From NCBI GenBank assembly GCA_017860295.1, contig JAFNAS010000002.1:124001-188000 (forward strand): DNA of 64,000 nucleotides, written 5' to 3'. The position numbers and the translations under genes are program-made. The notes under the pieces are model-generated. The model had not been told where the DNA came from, ran no database searches, and was given only the letters and a program-made list of their open reading frames with translations. The DNA comes from Bacteroidota bacterium. GTDB taxonomy: Bacteria; Bacteroidota; Bacteroidia; Bacteroidales; Paludibacteraceae. Every line of letters starts with the position of its first letter. Position 1 is the first letter of the stretch. Of this stretch, positions 52,926 to 61,798 are shown in pieces.

Positions 52926-53240
52926 ATGAATATTTACGTTTCAAATTTAAGCTACGACACAACGGACGATAGCTTGCAAGAATTATTCGAAGAATACGGA
53001 GAGGTAGCTTCCGTTAAGATTATTTCGGACCGGGAAACCGGACGCCCCCGTGGATTTGGTTTTGTCGAAATGGGCGATGACACACAGGGCCAGCGGGCTA
53101 TTGACGCTTTGCACGAAACAGATTTTGAAGGCAAAACACTGAATGTGACTGTTGCCCGTCCCAGAACCGAACGTAGCGATAATGGCGGCTATGGTAATCG
53201 CGGCGGAAACGGCGGCGGATATAACCAGCGACGTTATTAA
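52926..53240 (+). CDS. RRM-type RNA-binding protein 1
   Basis: A 104-residue protein with one RNA recognition motif: RNP2 'IYVSNL' at the N-terminus and RNP1 'RGFGFVEM' near residue 40. After residue 82 comes a Gly/Asn/Arg-rich tail ending GGYNQRRY. Bacterial RRM proteins of this type are thought to be RNA chaperones. It is the third gene of the helicase operon and ends at a terminator. A second copy is at 54355. Confidence 0.93.
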   Translation: MNIYVSNLSYDTTDDSLQELFEEYGEVASVKIISDRETGRPRGFGFVEMGDDTQGQRAIDALHETDFEGKTLNVTVARPRTERSDNGGYGNRGGNGGGYNQRRY

Positions 53241-53254
53241 AAATCATTTACGAT

Positions 53255-53292
53255 AAACCCGACAAGGCAGATCTGCGCCTTGCCGGGTTTTG
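53255..53292 (+). terminator. Rho-independent terminator after RRM protein 1
   Basis: AACCCG(A)CAAGGC / GCCTTG(C)CGGGTT stem followed by a short T-rich run; 15 bp after the stop. Confidence 0.85.
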
Positions 53293-53387
53293 CTTTATCT
53301 TTCGACAAAAGCGCAACAATTGGTTGAAAATAAGAACGTAAGAACAGAAATTATTGAAAATTTGAACCCTCTAATTTGAATTTTACA

Positions 53388-54020
53388 ATGATCCCCGATT
53401 CCTATATTTTTCCTCCACGCAAAGCTGAGATTGCCAACAGCATCACCCATGCATTAGGCATCCTCTTCAGCGTGAGTGTTATTTTTGAATTACTCTTCTC
53501 CCCTGCCGTTTCATCCGGCAATCGTTTCAGTCTGTTCGTATTTGCGTGTTGCATGTTGGAAATGTACAGCATCTCTACCATCTATCATTGGGTAAAAAAG
53601 GTTCCACTAAAGCGGACTTTACGCCTATTCGATCACATTTCCATCTATTTTTTAATTGCAGGAACTTATACTCCGTTTGTTTTGATTTGCCTGCAAGGCA
53701 CCCTCAAATGGCTGCTGCTATCGATTATTTGGGGAATTGTGGTATTAGGCATTGTCTATAAACTGGTGTGGTGGAAAAAGCATCCAAAACTATCGCTCTA
53801 CATCTATTTGGCGATGGGGTGGTTGATTGTATTTTTTATCAAACCGGTATATACCTCATTACCCACCGACGGTTTTATCTGGCTTATATCCGGAGGTTTA
53901 TCATACAGTATCGGTACGATATTCTATGCAAACCGTAAACCGGTATATAATCATGCCGTTTGGCACCTGTTCGTACTCGGCGGTAGCGCCTGCCACTTTA
54001 TGGCCCTTTTATCAATCTGA
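53388..54020 (+). CDS. Hemolysin III (PAQR/YqfA) family membrane protein
   Basis: A 210-residue integral membrane protein with about seven transmembrane segments. Family features: 'EIANSITHALGILFSV' with the conserved His of TM1, 'STIYHWV' with the Ser/His pair, 'LFDHISIYFLIAGTYTPF', and the terminal 'FYANRKP' and 'HAVWHLFVLGGSACHFMAL'. These His/Asp residues are the metal site of the PAQR-type family. The role in bacteria is uncertain (membrane lipid homeostasis has been suggested); toxin activity should not be assumed. The ATG at 53388 is chosen over a TTG at 53376. Confidence 0.92.
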   Translation: MIPDSYIFPPRKAEIANSITHALGILFSVSVIFELLFSPAVSSGNRFSLFVFACCMLEMYSISTIYHWVKKVPLKRTLRLFDHISIYFLIAGTYTPFVLICLQGTLKWLLLSIIWGIVVLGIVYKLVWWKKHPKLSLYIYLAMGWLIVFFIKPVYTSLPTDGFIWLISGGLSYSIGTIFYANRKPVYNHAVWHLFVLGGSACHFMALLSI

Positions 54021-54208
54021 AAACGACAGCATAAGCTTTCTTTCACTCATAAATATTGTTAAATACGACATTATCTACTATGGACAGAAACACCGGTGAT
54101 GCAAAATGAATGCAGTAAAAATCACGTTTACAGAAGAATTCATCCCTTTTTTCACCCCTTCAAAAATATATTTTTATTCCATTAGGTAATAATACAATAG
54201 ATTATGCG
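54021..54208. other. Non-coding interval between hemolysin III and RRM protein 2
   Basis: Nothing recognisable; A/T-rich, no gene. The following 146 bp contain the promoter and leader of RRM protein 2. Confidence 0.5.
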
Positions 54209-54216
54209 TATCTTTG
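54209..54216 (+). promoter_or_regulatory. -7 element for RRM protein 2
   Basis: TATCTTTG, 139 bp before the ATG at 54355, giving a predicted T-rich leader of about 130 nt. Confidence 0.55.
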
Positions 54217-54354
54217 TATCATAATTGAACAACAAGTCCGGGTTTATTCACTATTCAATCCACTTCATTTCCCGATTAGGATTATCAAATAGAGTTTTTT
54301 TCTCTGTCTTTCTTTTCAATAACAAATCAATTTTTTATTTAATCCTAATTCAAA

Positions 54355-54690
54355 ATGAACATTTTTGTAGCAAAATTAAGCTTCAACGTCAATGATGACG
54401 AGCTTAGAGATCTTTTTACCGAATTTGGCGAAGTAAGTTCCGCAACCGTAATCACAGATAAAATGACCGGTCGGTCTAAAGGTTTTGGGTTTGTAGAGAT
54501 GCCCGACAACGATGCTGCTAAACAAGCCATCAACAAATTAAACGAAAGCGAAGTAGATGGTCGTACCATCGCCGTTTCCGAAGCTCGTCCCCGCGAAGAA
54601 CGTCCTTATGGCGAACGTCGTCAGGGTGGTGGTTACCAGGGTGGTAGCAACCGTGGAGGTTACGGTAACGACCGTTCCAGAAGATATTAA
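54355..54690 (+). CDS. RRM-type RNA-binding protein 2
   Basis: A 111-residue single-RRM protein. RNP2 'IFVAKL' and RNP1 'KGFGFVEM' are intact, followed by a Gly/Arg-rich tail 'GERRQGGGYQGGSNRGGYG' ending RSRRY. It is closely related to RRM protein 1 at 52926 but has a different promoter and is monocistronic with its own terminator. The predicted leader is about 130 nt. RNA-chaperone activity is inferred from the family. Confidence 0.94.
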   Translation: MNIFVAKLSFNVNDDELRDLFTEFGEVSSATVITDKMTGRSKGFGFVEMPDNDAAKQAINKLNESEVDGRTIAVSEARPREERPYGERRQGGGYQGGSNRGGYGNDRSRRY

Positions 54691-54710
54691 TCAGAAGATA
54701 CTTTTATTCG

Positions 54711-54746
54711 AAATGCCTTTATTGTAATGATAAAGGCATTTTTTTA
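54711..54746 (+). terminator. Rho-independent terminator after RRM protein 2
   Basis: AATGCCTTTAT / ATAAAGGCATT stem with a 7-nt loop and a run of T. Confidence 0.9.
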
Positions 54747-54802
54747 TTTCTAAAATTTCCGGACAACCACACCATCTTCCTCTCAGTTTAAGCGTAAATA
54801 TG

Positions 54803-54810
54803 TACTTTTG
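54803..54810 (+). promoter_or_regulatory. -7 element for the S9 peptidase gene
   Basis: TACTTTTG, 39 bp before the ATG at 54850. Confidence 0.5.
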
Positions 54811-54849
54811 TACTCGTTTTTATTTACACCTTACTTTAGCACGACCCAT

Positions 54850-56925
54850 ATGAAGAAACTGATTTCCATATTTTTTCTGCTGATGTGCCTATCTGTGACA
54901 TCTGCATTTGCTCAAAAAAGAGCCTTTACCATCGCCGATTTATATAGAATAAAAGGGGTAGAAAGTCCTGTCGTTTCGCCCGATGGCAATCACATTGCAT
55001 TTACAGAACGGAGTTACAATCTGGAAAAGGGGAAAACCTTTACCAACATCTGCTACACCCATAACGACGGGAGCAATAAAACGGCAATAACTACCGACCA
55101 ACAAAGCAGTACCCCCATCTGGAGTCACGACAGCAAAGCGATTTATTTCGTTTCAACCCAGAGTGGTGCTCCGCAAGTTTATCGCTACACTTTTACAACC
55201 GGAGAAACAGAAAAGATAACCGATTTTTCGATGGGCGTCGACGGGCCGGTACTCTCTCCCGACAACCGTTTGATCGCATTTACCGCCGAGGTATATCCCG
55301 AATGTGGAGCCGACAGCAGGGCTAATGCCATTGCCGATTCGCTGGCCGCACATGGCCCGACTCAGGCTTACCTTGCCGACCATCTGCTGTTCCGCCACTG
55401 GACCGAATATGCTGCCGGGAAATGTTCGCACATCATCATTTACGATATTACAAAACAAACCTACACCGATGTTACTCCCGGAAATTTCGCATCGCCGGTG
55501 TTTATGCTCGGTGGTGGAATCGGATTCAACTTCTCTCCCGACAGCAAAGAGTTGTGCTACGCCTCGAACCACTCCAACCACCCGGAAGCATCTACCAATG
55601 CCGACCTGTTTTTAGTCTCCGTTAACGGCGGTCAATCGATCAATATTACAAAATCGAACGTAGCCTGGGACGGTTCGCCGGTCTATTCGCCCGACGGCAG
55701 ATACATTGCTTACCGCAAACAGTTTGTTCCCGGCCACGAATCGGATCGCTTTCGTCTGGCACTCTACAACCGCCAGACCGGTACTTCAGAAATCATTACC
55801 AACGACTTCGACAACTGGGTGAACGATTTCAAATGGGATACCGACTCCAAATCGATCTATTTTTCGGGCGATGTGCTGGGCAATCAGCCCATTTACAAAA
55901 TAGACATTGCTTCGAAAAAAATCACGCCTGTAAGCGGTGACAAAGCCACTTTTGCTTTTGACCTCGACAACAAAGGCAACATCTACTACACCTCAAGTTC
56001 TACCGGAAAACCGGTAGCGCTCTATCGCCAGAGCCTCACAAAAGGCAAAACATCACAGATCACCTTTCTGAACGAAGAGGTTGAAAATTCGGTGGATATC
56101 CGTCCGTCCGACACGCTGTGGGTAGCCGGTGCCGACGGACACAAAGTGGAAGTGTTTATCGTAAAACCACACAATTTCGATCCGAACAAGAAATATCCGC
56201 TCATTCTCAACGTGCATGGCGGACCGCAAAGCCAGTGGATGAACTCCTTCCGTGGCGATTGGCAGGTCTATCCCGGTGCCGGTTACGTGGTGGCCTACCC
56301 CAACCCGCACGGCTCTACCGGTTACGGACAGGAATACACCACCTCCATCTCGGGCGACTGGGGAGGCAAACCGTTTGTCGACCTGATGAAGGTAACCGAC
56401 GCGTTAGCCAACCTGTCGTATGTCGATTCCACCCGCATGGGGGCCATGGGGTGGTCGTACGGCGGCTACATGATGAACTGGTTTCAGGCACAAACCAAAC
56501 GGTTCAAATGTCTGGCATCGATGATGGGATTGTTCGATCTGGAATCGATGTGGGGCACAACGGAAGAAGTTTGGTTCCCGAACTTCGACCTGAAGGGTCA
56601 ACCCTGGAACTCTGAATTGTATAAAAAATGGTCGCCCTCGGAATATGTAAAAAACTTTGCCACCCCGACACTGATCATCACCGGCCAACGCGATTTCAGG
56701 GTATCGTATAACCAGAGTCTGCAATATTTCACCACCCTACAAACACTGAATATTCCATCGCGCCTCATCATCCTGAAAAACGACGGACACTGGCCCAGCA
56801 CGGTAAAATCGATGCCGCTCTACTACGATGCGCATCTCGACTGGTTCCATAAATACCTGGGCGGAGACCCGGCACCGTACGACGTGGACAAACTGGTAAA
56901 GAATCAGGTATTCAACGCGAAATAA
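54850..56925 (+). CDS. S9 family prolyl oligopeptidase-type peptidase (exported)
   Basis: A 691-residue exported peptidase of the dipeptidyl-peptidase IV / acylaminoacyl-peptidase group. A signal peptide (MKKLISIFFLLMCLSVTSAFA) leads to an N-terminal beta-propeller (about 30-400; WD40-like 'SPDNRLIAFTAE', 'SPDGRYIAYRKQ') and a C-terminal alpha/beta-hydrolase domain. The triad is Ser 536 in 'GWSYGGYM', Asp 615 in 'QRDFRVSY' and His 647 in 'NDGHWPS'. It likely trims dipeptides or acyl-amino acids in the periplasm. The frame starts at 54808 but the signal peptide fits the ATG at 54850. Confidence 0.93.
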   Translation: MKKLISIFFLLMCLSVTSAFAQKRAFTIADLYRIKGVESPVVSPDGNHIAFTERSYNLEKGKTFTNICYTHNDGSNKTAITTDQQSSTPIWSHDSKAIYFVSTQSGAPQVYRYTFTTGETEKITDFSMGVDGPVLSPDNRLIAFTAEVYPECGADSRANAIADSLAAHGPTQAYLADHLLFRHWTEYAAGKCSHIIIYDITKQTYTDVTPGNFASPVFMLGGGIGFNFSPDSKELCYASNHSNHPEASTNADLFLVSVNGGQSINITKSNVAWDGSPVYSPDGRYIAYRKQFVPGHESDRFRLALYNRQTGTSEIITNDFDNWVNDFKWDTDSKSIYFSGDVLGNQPIYKIDIASKKITPVSGDKATFAFDLDNKGNIYYTSSSTGKPVALYRQSLTKGKTSQITFLNEEVENSVDIRPSDTLWVAGADGHKVEVFIVKPHNFDPNKKYPLILNVHGGPQSQWMNSFRGDWQVYPGAGYVVAYPNPHGSTGYGQEYTTSISGDWGGKPFVDLMKVTDALANLSYVDSTRMGAMGWSYGGYMMNWFQAQTKRFKCLASMMGLFDLESMWGTTEEVWFPNFDLKGQPWNSELYKKWSPSEYVKNFATPTLIITGQRDFRVSYNQSLQYFTTLQTLNIPSRLIILKNDGHWPSTVKSMPLYYDAHLDWFHKYLGGDPAPYDVDKLVKNQVFNAK

Positions 56926-56955
56926 ATCGATTTCACAATCGAATTTATTGTAGAG

Positions 56956-58014
56956 ATGCAAGCGAATACTCCTCATCAGTCCGTCAACAAAATCCTCTGG
57001 TACGACAACCTGCGGGTGATTGCTACCATCGGGGTGATCGGCATTCATGTCTCGTCCGATTACCAACCCACCAGCGGCACCATTTCAGGATATAGTTTCT
57101 GGATCGGCAATATCTTCGACAGCCTGTCGCGCTTCAGCGTGCCTGTCTTCGTCATGTTGTCGGGCGCGTTATTGTTAGCCAGGGAGTACACCATCGGCGT
57201 TTTCCTCAAAAAAAGAGTGATGCGATTGGTGATTCCATTTCTCTTCTGGAGCTGCATCTACATCGCCAAATCGCTGTGGGATATGCACGACGAAGGGGTG
57301 CTGCTGACCCCTTACACCATTGCCCGGGAGGTTTTCGTGCAGCTCCGCGACGGCAGTTCGCTCCACTTCTGGTATATCTACATGATTGTGGGTGTTTACC
57401 TTTTCATTCCCATCATCGGAAAATGGATTCGCAACAGCACGGAGAGGGAACAACTCTATTTTCTGGGCATCTGGGCGTTTACTATCGTCTTCGGACAACC
57501 GATACTTGAAAAGTTGAAACCGGATATCGAGTTGAGTTATTTCAGCGGATTCCTTGGCTATCTGGTACTGGGTTATTATCTGAACAGCAAAACATTCAAA
57601 AGCCGAAAACAACAAAACTTATTGGCGCTAAGCCTACTGTTTGCCGGGTTATTGTCTACCATTGCCGGCACCTACCTGATTTTACACTTCAAACACGAGT
57701 ACGCCTCCACATTTTACGAATGCCTTTCGCCCAACATTTTACTCTATTCCATGGGGATGTTTCTACTGCTGAAGGACAAAGACGTCCATTTCAAGCCGCT
57801 GGTAAAAGTACGCGATTTCATCTGCCGCTATAGCTATGGCATCTTTCTGGTACACGTGCTCATCTTTTTCCAGCTCGGCGACTATGGCATCAACTGGCAA
57901 TTCATCGATCCGATAGTCGGCATCCCGGTCACCATACTGGTCTGCCTCATTATCTCGTCGGTTATTATCTTCGTTGTAAACAAACTACCTTACGGCAAAT
58001 ATATTTCAGGATAA
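56956..58014 (+). CDS. Acyltransferase family 3 membrane protein
   Basis: A 352-residue membrane O-acyltransferase (OafA/WecH group) with about ten transmembrane helices. The N-terminus has 'YDNLRVIATIGVIGIHVSSD', the Arg/His pattern of the family, and 'FSVPVFVMLSGALLL'. The acylated target, probably a cell-surface glycan, is unknown. The stop codon is directly followed by the yaaA ATG (TAAATG), so the two are translationally linked; 30 bp separate it from the S9 peptidase. Confidence 0.9.
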   Translation: MQANTPHQSVNKILWYDNLRVIATIGVIGIHVSSDYQPTSGTISGYSFWIGNIFDSLSRFSVPVFVMLSGALLLAREYTIGVFLKKRVMRLVIPFLFWSCIYIAKSLWDMHDEGVLLTPYTIAREVFVQLRDGSSLHFWYIYMIVGVYLFIPIIGKWIRNSTEREQLYFLGIWAFTIVFGQPILEKLKPDIELSYFSGFLGYLVLGYYLNSKTFKSRKQQNLLALSLLFAGLLSTIAGTYLILHFKHEYASTFYECLSPNILLYSMGMFLLLKDKDVHFKPLVKVRDFICRYSYGIFLVHVLIFFQLGDYGINWQFIDPIVGIPVTILVCLIISSVIIFVVNKLPYGKYISG

Positions 58015-58764
58015 ATGCAGATCGTTCTTTCGCCTTCCAAAACAATTGACTTTCACACTCCGGCGCCCTCATTTGAAACGACACAACCGCTGTTTGCATC
58101 GACAGCCAACCGGTTGATGGCAGAACTACGTCACTTCACGGCCGAAGAGATTGCGCTACGCGAAGAGGTCAGCCTGAAAATAGCCTTTGCTTCGCAAGAG
58201 TATGCGCACTCGTTTTCCACCATGCCGGGTTGTGGCAAACCAGCTCTGTTTGCATACACCGGCAATGTATACGACAAGCTCCATCCTGCTACTTTCGGTG
58301 AAAATGAGGTAAAGTATGCGCAGGAACACCTCCGCATTTTTTCCGCGCTCTACGGTTTGCTTCGACCGTTAGACCTTATTCAGGCCTATCGTCTCGATAT
58401 GAATTCACAATTAATTGAGGGACTTTATGACGTATGGCGCAAGCCGGTAACCGAAGCTGCGATTAAAGCGGTGCAAGCCGACGATAACGTCCTGGTCAAT
58501 TTAGCTTCGGCCGAATATTTCAAACTTCTTGACGTAAAGAAACTTCCTGCCGGATGCCGCATCATCACACCAGTATTCAAGCAGGAACACCATGGGAAGT
58601 ATAGCGTGAAAAGCCTTTATGCCAAACAGGCGCGTGGATGGATGGCTCATTTTATCATTGAGAATCGGATAACCGACCCCGAATATCTACAGGGATTCTC
58701 GGAGGAAGGATACTACTTCTGCCCCGAAATGTCGAAGAAAAATGAATGGGTTTTTATCCGGTAA
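58015..58764 (+). CDS. yaaA: Peroxide stress protein YaaA
   Basis: A 249-residue protein of the YaaA (DUF328/UPF0246) family, implicated in lowering free iron and DNA damage during hydrogen peroxide stress. Family blocks are 'MQIVLSPSKTIDF', 'ALFAYTGNVYDKL', 'LRIFSALYGLLRPLDLIQAYRLDM' (in parts), 'VNLASAEYFKLLD' and 'SVKSLYAKQARGWMAHFI'. The length matches the family. It is encoded immediately after the acyltransferase and ends at a bidirectional terminator. Confidence 0.95.
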   Translation: MQIVLSPSKTIDFHTPAPSFETTQPLFASTANRLMAELRHFTAEEIALREEVSLKIAFASQEYAHSFSTMPGCGKPALFAYTGNVYDKLHPATFGENEVKYAQEHLRIFSALYGLLRPLDLIQAYRLDMNSQLIEGLYDVWRKPVTEAAIKAVQADDNVLVNLASAEYFKLLDVKKLPAGCRIITPVFKQEHHGKYSVKSLYAKQARGWMAHFIIENRITDPEYLQGFSEEGYYFCPEMSKKNEWVFIR

Positions 58765-58778
58765 AACCTGTATACAAC

Positions 58779-58805
58779 AAAGGCGCTTCACAAGGAAGCG
58801 CCTTT
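58779..58805. terminator. Bidirectional terminator between yaaA and the tolC-like gene
   Basis: Perfect 11-bp stem AAAGGCGCTTC / GAAGCGCCTTT with a 5-nt loop between convergent genes. Confidence 0.9.
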
Positions 58806-58836
58806 ACTACTCAAAAAATCTATTTCAATCTATTTA

Positions 58837-60156
58837 TTAATAAATTCTCTCTCCGAGAGCAATTTTCAATTTCAGCAGACTTACAGTATAATCGACACGC
58901 GCCTTCATGACCGCCAGATGACTTTCGGCCAACGATGTAGAGCTATCGAGCAAATCGAGATTGGTAATGGTACCGGACTTAAAGCTGGTTTCGGCCAGTT
59001 GATATGCCTGCTGTGCCTGCTGCAATTGCAGTTCCGATTGCGCAATTTTTTTCAGCGACGCATCGACATTTGCACGGCAGTCAACCACTTCATTTACAAT
59101 ATTTCTCCGCATCAGTTCCGTATCCTGATCTACTGCTTTCAGGTCAGTCTGCACCTGCTGGCGGTTGTATTTCGACCGGTTCGCATCAAACAAGGGAACT
59201 TTGAAGCTCACTCCGACTGTATAGTTTGCTTTCAGGTCTCCCAATTCGGGAATATATCCGTTCTTGTAGCCACCCGTAGCAAACAGATTCAGAGCCGGAT
59301 TGTTTTGCACATTCACCATTTTCAGACGAGTATTCGTCATCAGGCTCTTCTGTCGGGCAATTTTCAATTCATCTCTCTGATCCAATGCTTTGTTGCTAAG
59401 CACACCAACCTCTTCCACTATTTCCGGAGCATGAATATTCTCTTTCAACGTCAATGCCGATTGCTGCGACCGACCCAGAAACGAGTTAAGTTGACTTTGT
59501 TGCACCTGAAGAGTAGTCAGCAAATCGGTTTTCTGATTTTCGATATTCGAAATACGCACTTTAGTGGTCAATATTTCATACTGGGTAGCCGATCCTGAAG
59601 CTGCCTTCTTCTCTACAAAGCGAAGGTGCTCGTTCAGGGTTTTCAGCTCTTCGTCTTTAATGCGAATGGCCTCCTGTAAAAAAACAATCGAATAGTAATT
59701 TCCAACCAACGTTTGAGAAAGCCGTTGTTTCAACTGTTCAACAGACATTTGCGACAATACCTTCGACTGGGTTTCGAGTGTAACACTCTTATCCGTTTTG
59801 CCGAAATCGTAAATTTGCTGATTGACACTCACAGTTGCCGAATAATTATCGGCCGGATACATCTGAAAAGAGCCCAAACCGGGCAAAGTAAATTTAGAGG
59901 TCGGACCGACATGAGAATAATTGGACGAAAGATCGATATTCGGATAATACGCCGACTTGGCCAATCCTATTTTAGCATTGGCTGTTTCGATATCCAATTC
60001 TGCCTTCTTCACAGAGGGATAGGTTTCAATCACTTTATTGATAACCGTTTCCAGCCCCAACGAGTCGCTGCCTGCAACCGGATTGCCGGATTGAGCCTGT
60101 AACACGACCGGAAAAGCCATCGACAGCGAGAATATATAAAAAGATAAACGTTTCAT
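58837..60156 (-). CDS. TolC family outer membrane efflux protein
   Basis: A 439-residue outer-membrane channel of the TolC/OprM family, with signal peptide MKRLSFYIFSLSMAFPVVLQA. Two repeated coiled-coil halves (about 50-235 and 255-430) are visible; conserved pieces are 'AKIGLAKSAYYPNIDL' and 'GVSFKVPLFDANRSKYN', plus the late 'TSFKSGTITNLDLLDSSTSL'. The upstream part of the open frame (to 60318) is rejected because the signal peptide begins at 60156. It is the last gene of the marR-emrA-emrB-tolC operon and forms the outer-membrane exit of the pump. Confidence 0.94.
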   Translation of the reverse strand: MKRLSFYIFSLSMAFPVVLQAQSGNPVAGSDSLGLETVINKVIETYPSVKKAELDIETANAKIGLAKSAYYPNIDLSSNYSHVGPTSKFTLPGLGSFQMYPADNYSATVSVNQQIYDFGKTDKSVTLETQSKVLSQMSVEQLKQRLSQTLVGNYYSIVFLQEAIRIKDEELKTLNEHLRFVEKKAASGSATQYEILTTKVRISNIENQKTDLLTTLQVQQSQLNSFLGRSQQSALTLKENIHAPEIVEEVGVLSNKALDQRDELKIARQKSLMTNTRLKMVNVQNNPALNLFATGGYKNGYIPELGDLKANYTVGVSFKVPLFDANRSKYNRQQVQTDLKAVDQDTELMRRNIVNEVVDCRANVDASLKKIAQSELQLQQAQQAYQLAETSFKSGTITNLDLLDSSTSLAESHLAVMKARVDYTVSLLKLKIALGERIY

Positions 60157-60193
60157 TTTATTTGTTTTACATCGATAAATATCAATATACATA

Positions 60194-61798
60194 TTAATGA
60201 GCCACCTCCCGTTTTTTTGTCCGGGATAAGATAACGGGGATAAAACCAAGTATGGTAACAAACGCTGCCACCAAAAAGTCGTCGTCAACCCCCTGAATAA
60301 AAGCCTGGGCATTGACATGTTGCAAGATCACACTTTGACTTTGATTCAACGCCGTAGACAACGGACTACCGGCATGTTGCTGAATATAGTAAGCCATATT
60401 CTGTGTCGTATTCTGTAACGCTTGCGACCCCGATACGATAGCCTGACCATACACCTGTCCGTGAAAGCTGGTACGCGACGTAAGCAACGTGGTAAGAATT
60501 GCAACTCCGAGGCTACCTCCGATCTGACGAACCGTGTTCATTATACTCGAAGCCTGCCCCATGTGTTCGCGCGAAATCGTCAACAATGCCATGGAACTAA
60601 GTGGAGTAAAAATGAGCCCCATCCCAAATCCCCGAATATACAACGACAGCATGACAAACGAATGTTCCGACATAAACGACAAATTGTAGTTAATTGCAAA
60701 ACTGATAGTCAACAAAATGATACCGATAAAAAGAGGAATCTTGGGATTGGTTTTATCAGCAAACAACCCAACCAACGGAGACATCAAACCCTGAATTATA
60801 CCCACCGGAAGAAATACAGCTCCCGACTGTAAGGCTGTATATCCCATCGAATTCTGGAGATACAACGGTAACAAGAAGGTACTTCCGAACATTCCCAGAC
60901 CGAAAATCATCATAAAAAGATTGGCCATGCCGAAGTTTCGATCCCATAACAACCGAAGTTCTATCAACGGATGTTTACACGTCAGTTCCCTGGTAATAAA
61001 CACAGCCAGACTGACACCCGATATGGCAAAACAAGCCAGAATGTAGGGAGCACCCCACCCCTCCGAATTACTTGCCGAATTACCTTCGGTTAACGCATAC
61101 AGCAATACCGGCAAAAAAATGATAACTGAGACAAATCCCACAAAATCGAATTTGCGCACATTCGGATGAATAAATTCCCGTTGAATCACGATTGTGGAAA
61201 AGAGAGCGAAAATGCCAACCGGCACGTTCACATCGAAGATCAGTTGCCAACTAAAATTATCGACCAAATATCCACCAAGCAACGGTCCGAATGAAACGGA
61301 AGCCGCAGCCGCAATCGACCAAAATCCGAGTGCGAGACCTCTCTGTTGCGGAGGAAACTCACGAGTAATAATGGCCATACCAAGTGGTTGTACGGCACCC
61401 GCTCCAAGACCTTGAATGATGCGCGCTACAATCAACGAAGTTTCATCGCTTGCCAAACCGCAAAATAGCGAACCGGCTGTAAAGAAAAACAGTCCCCAAA
61501 AGTAGACTTTCTTATACCCGAACTTATCGGCCAACCAACCTGCTGTAGGCAACATGGCTGCCATTGCCAGCATATAGGCTGTAACCACCCACTGAATGGT
61601 ATCGAGACCGACACCAAACGATGACATTATTTTAGGAAGTCCTACATTTACAATGGTAGCATCGAGCACTGCCATAAAGGTTCCCAACATAATGTTGGCC
61701 AGTACAAACCATTTGTACCGATCGTTCTGAGGATGAAAAAGGGAATCTCTACTGCGCAATTTCCGGCGAATCCGGTGCGAAGCTGATACTCTTCTCAT
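60194..61798 (-). CDS. DHA2 family multidrug MFS transporter (EmrB/QacA-like)
   Basis: A 534-residue inner-membrane drug/proton antiporter with about 14 transmembrane helices. The first helix is 'ANIMLGTFMAVLDATIVNVGLP', which holds the DHA2 Asp-Ala-Thr-Ile-Val motif; motif A 'GWLADKFGYKKVYFWG' and motif C 'PLGMAIITREFPPQQRG' (approximate) follow. The N-terminal 25 residues are basic. It overlaps the HlyD-type gene by 4 bp (ATGA), and 37 bp separate it from the tolC gene. It is the energy-coupled component of the tripartite pump. Confidence 0.94.
   Translation of the reverse strand: MRRVSASHRIRRKLRSRDSLFHPQNDRYKWFVLANIMLGTFMAVLDATIVNVGLPKIMSSFGVGLDTIQWVVTAYMLAMAAMLPTAGWLADKFGYKKVYFWGLFFFTAGSLFCGLASDETSLIVARIIQGLGAGAVQPLGMAIITREFPPQQRGLALGFWSIAAAASVSFGPLLGGYLVDNFSWQLIFDVNVPVGIFALFSTIVIQREFIHPNVRKFDFVGFVSVIIFLPVLLYALTEGNSASNSEGWGAPYILACFAISGVSLAVFITRELTCKHPLIELRLLWDRNFGMANLFMMIFGLGMFGSTFLLPLYLQNSMGYTALQSGAVFLPVGIIQGLMSPLVGLFADKTNPKIPLFIGIILLTISFAINYNLSFMSEHSFVMLSLYIRGFGMGLIFTPLSSMALLTISREHMGQASSIMNTVRQIGGSLGVAILTTLLTSRTSFHGQVYGQAIVSGSQALQNTTQNMAYYIQQHAGSPLSTALNQSQSVILQHVNAQAFIQGVDDDFLVAAFVTILGFIPVILSRTKKREVAH

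Noticed and set aside
53388-54020. Haemolysin toxin
   Set aside because: Family name only; the protein is a seven-helix membrane protein of the PAQR/YqfA type and most bacterial members are not shown to be lytic.
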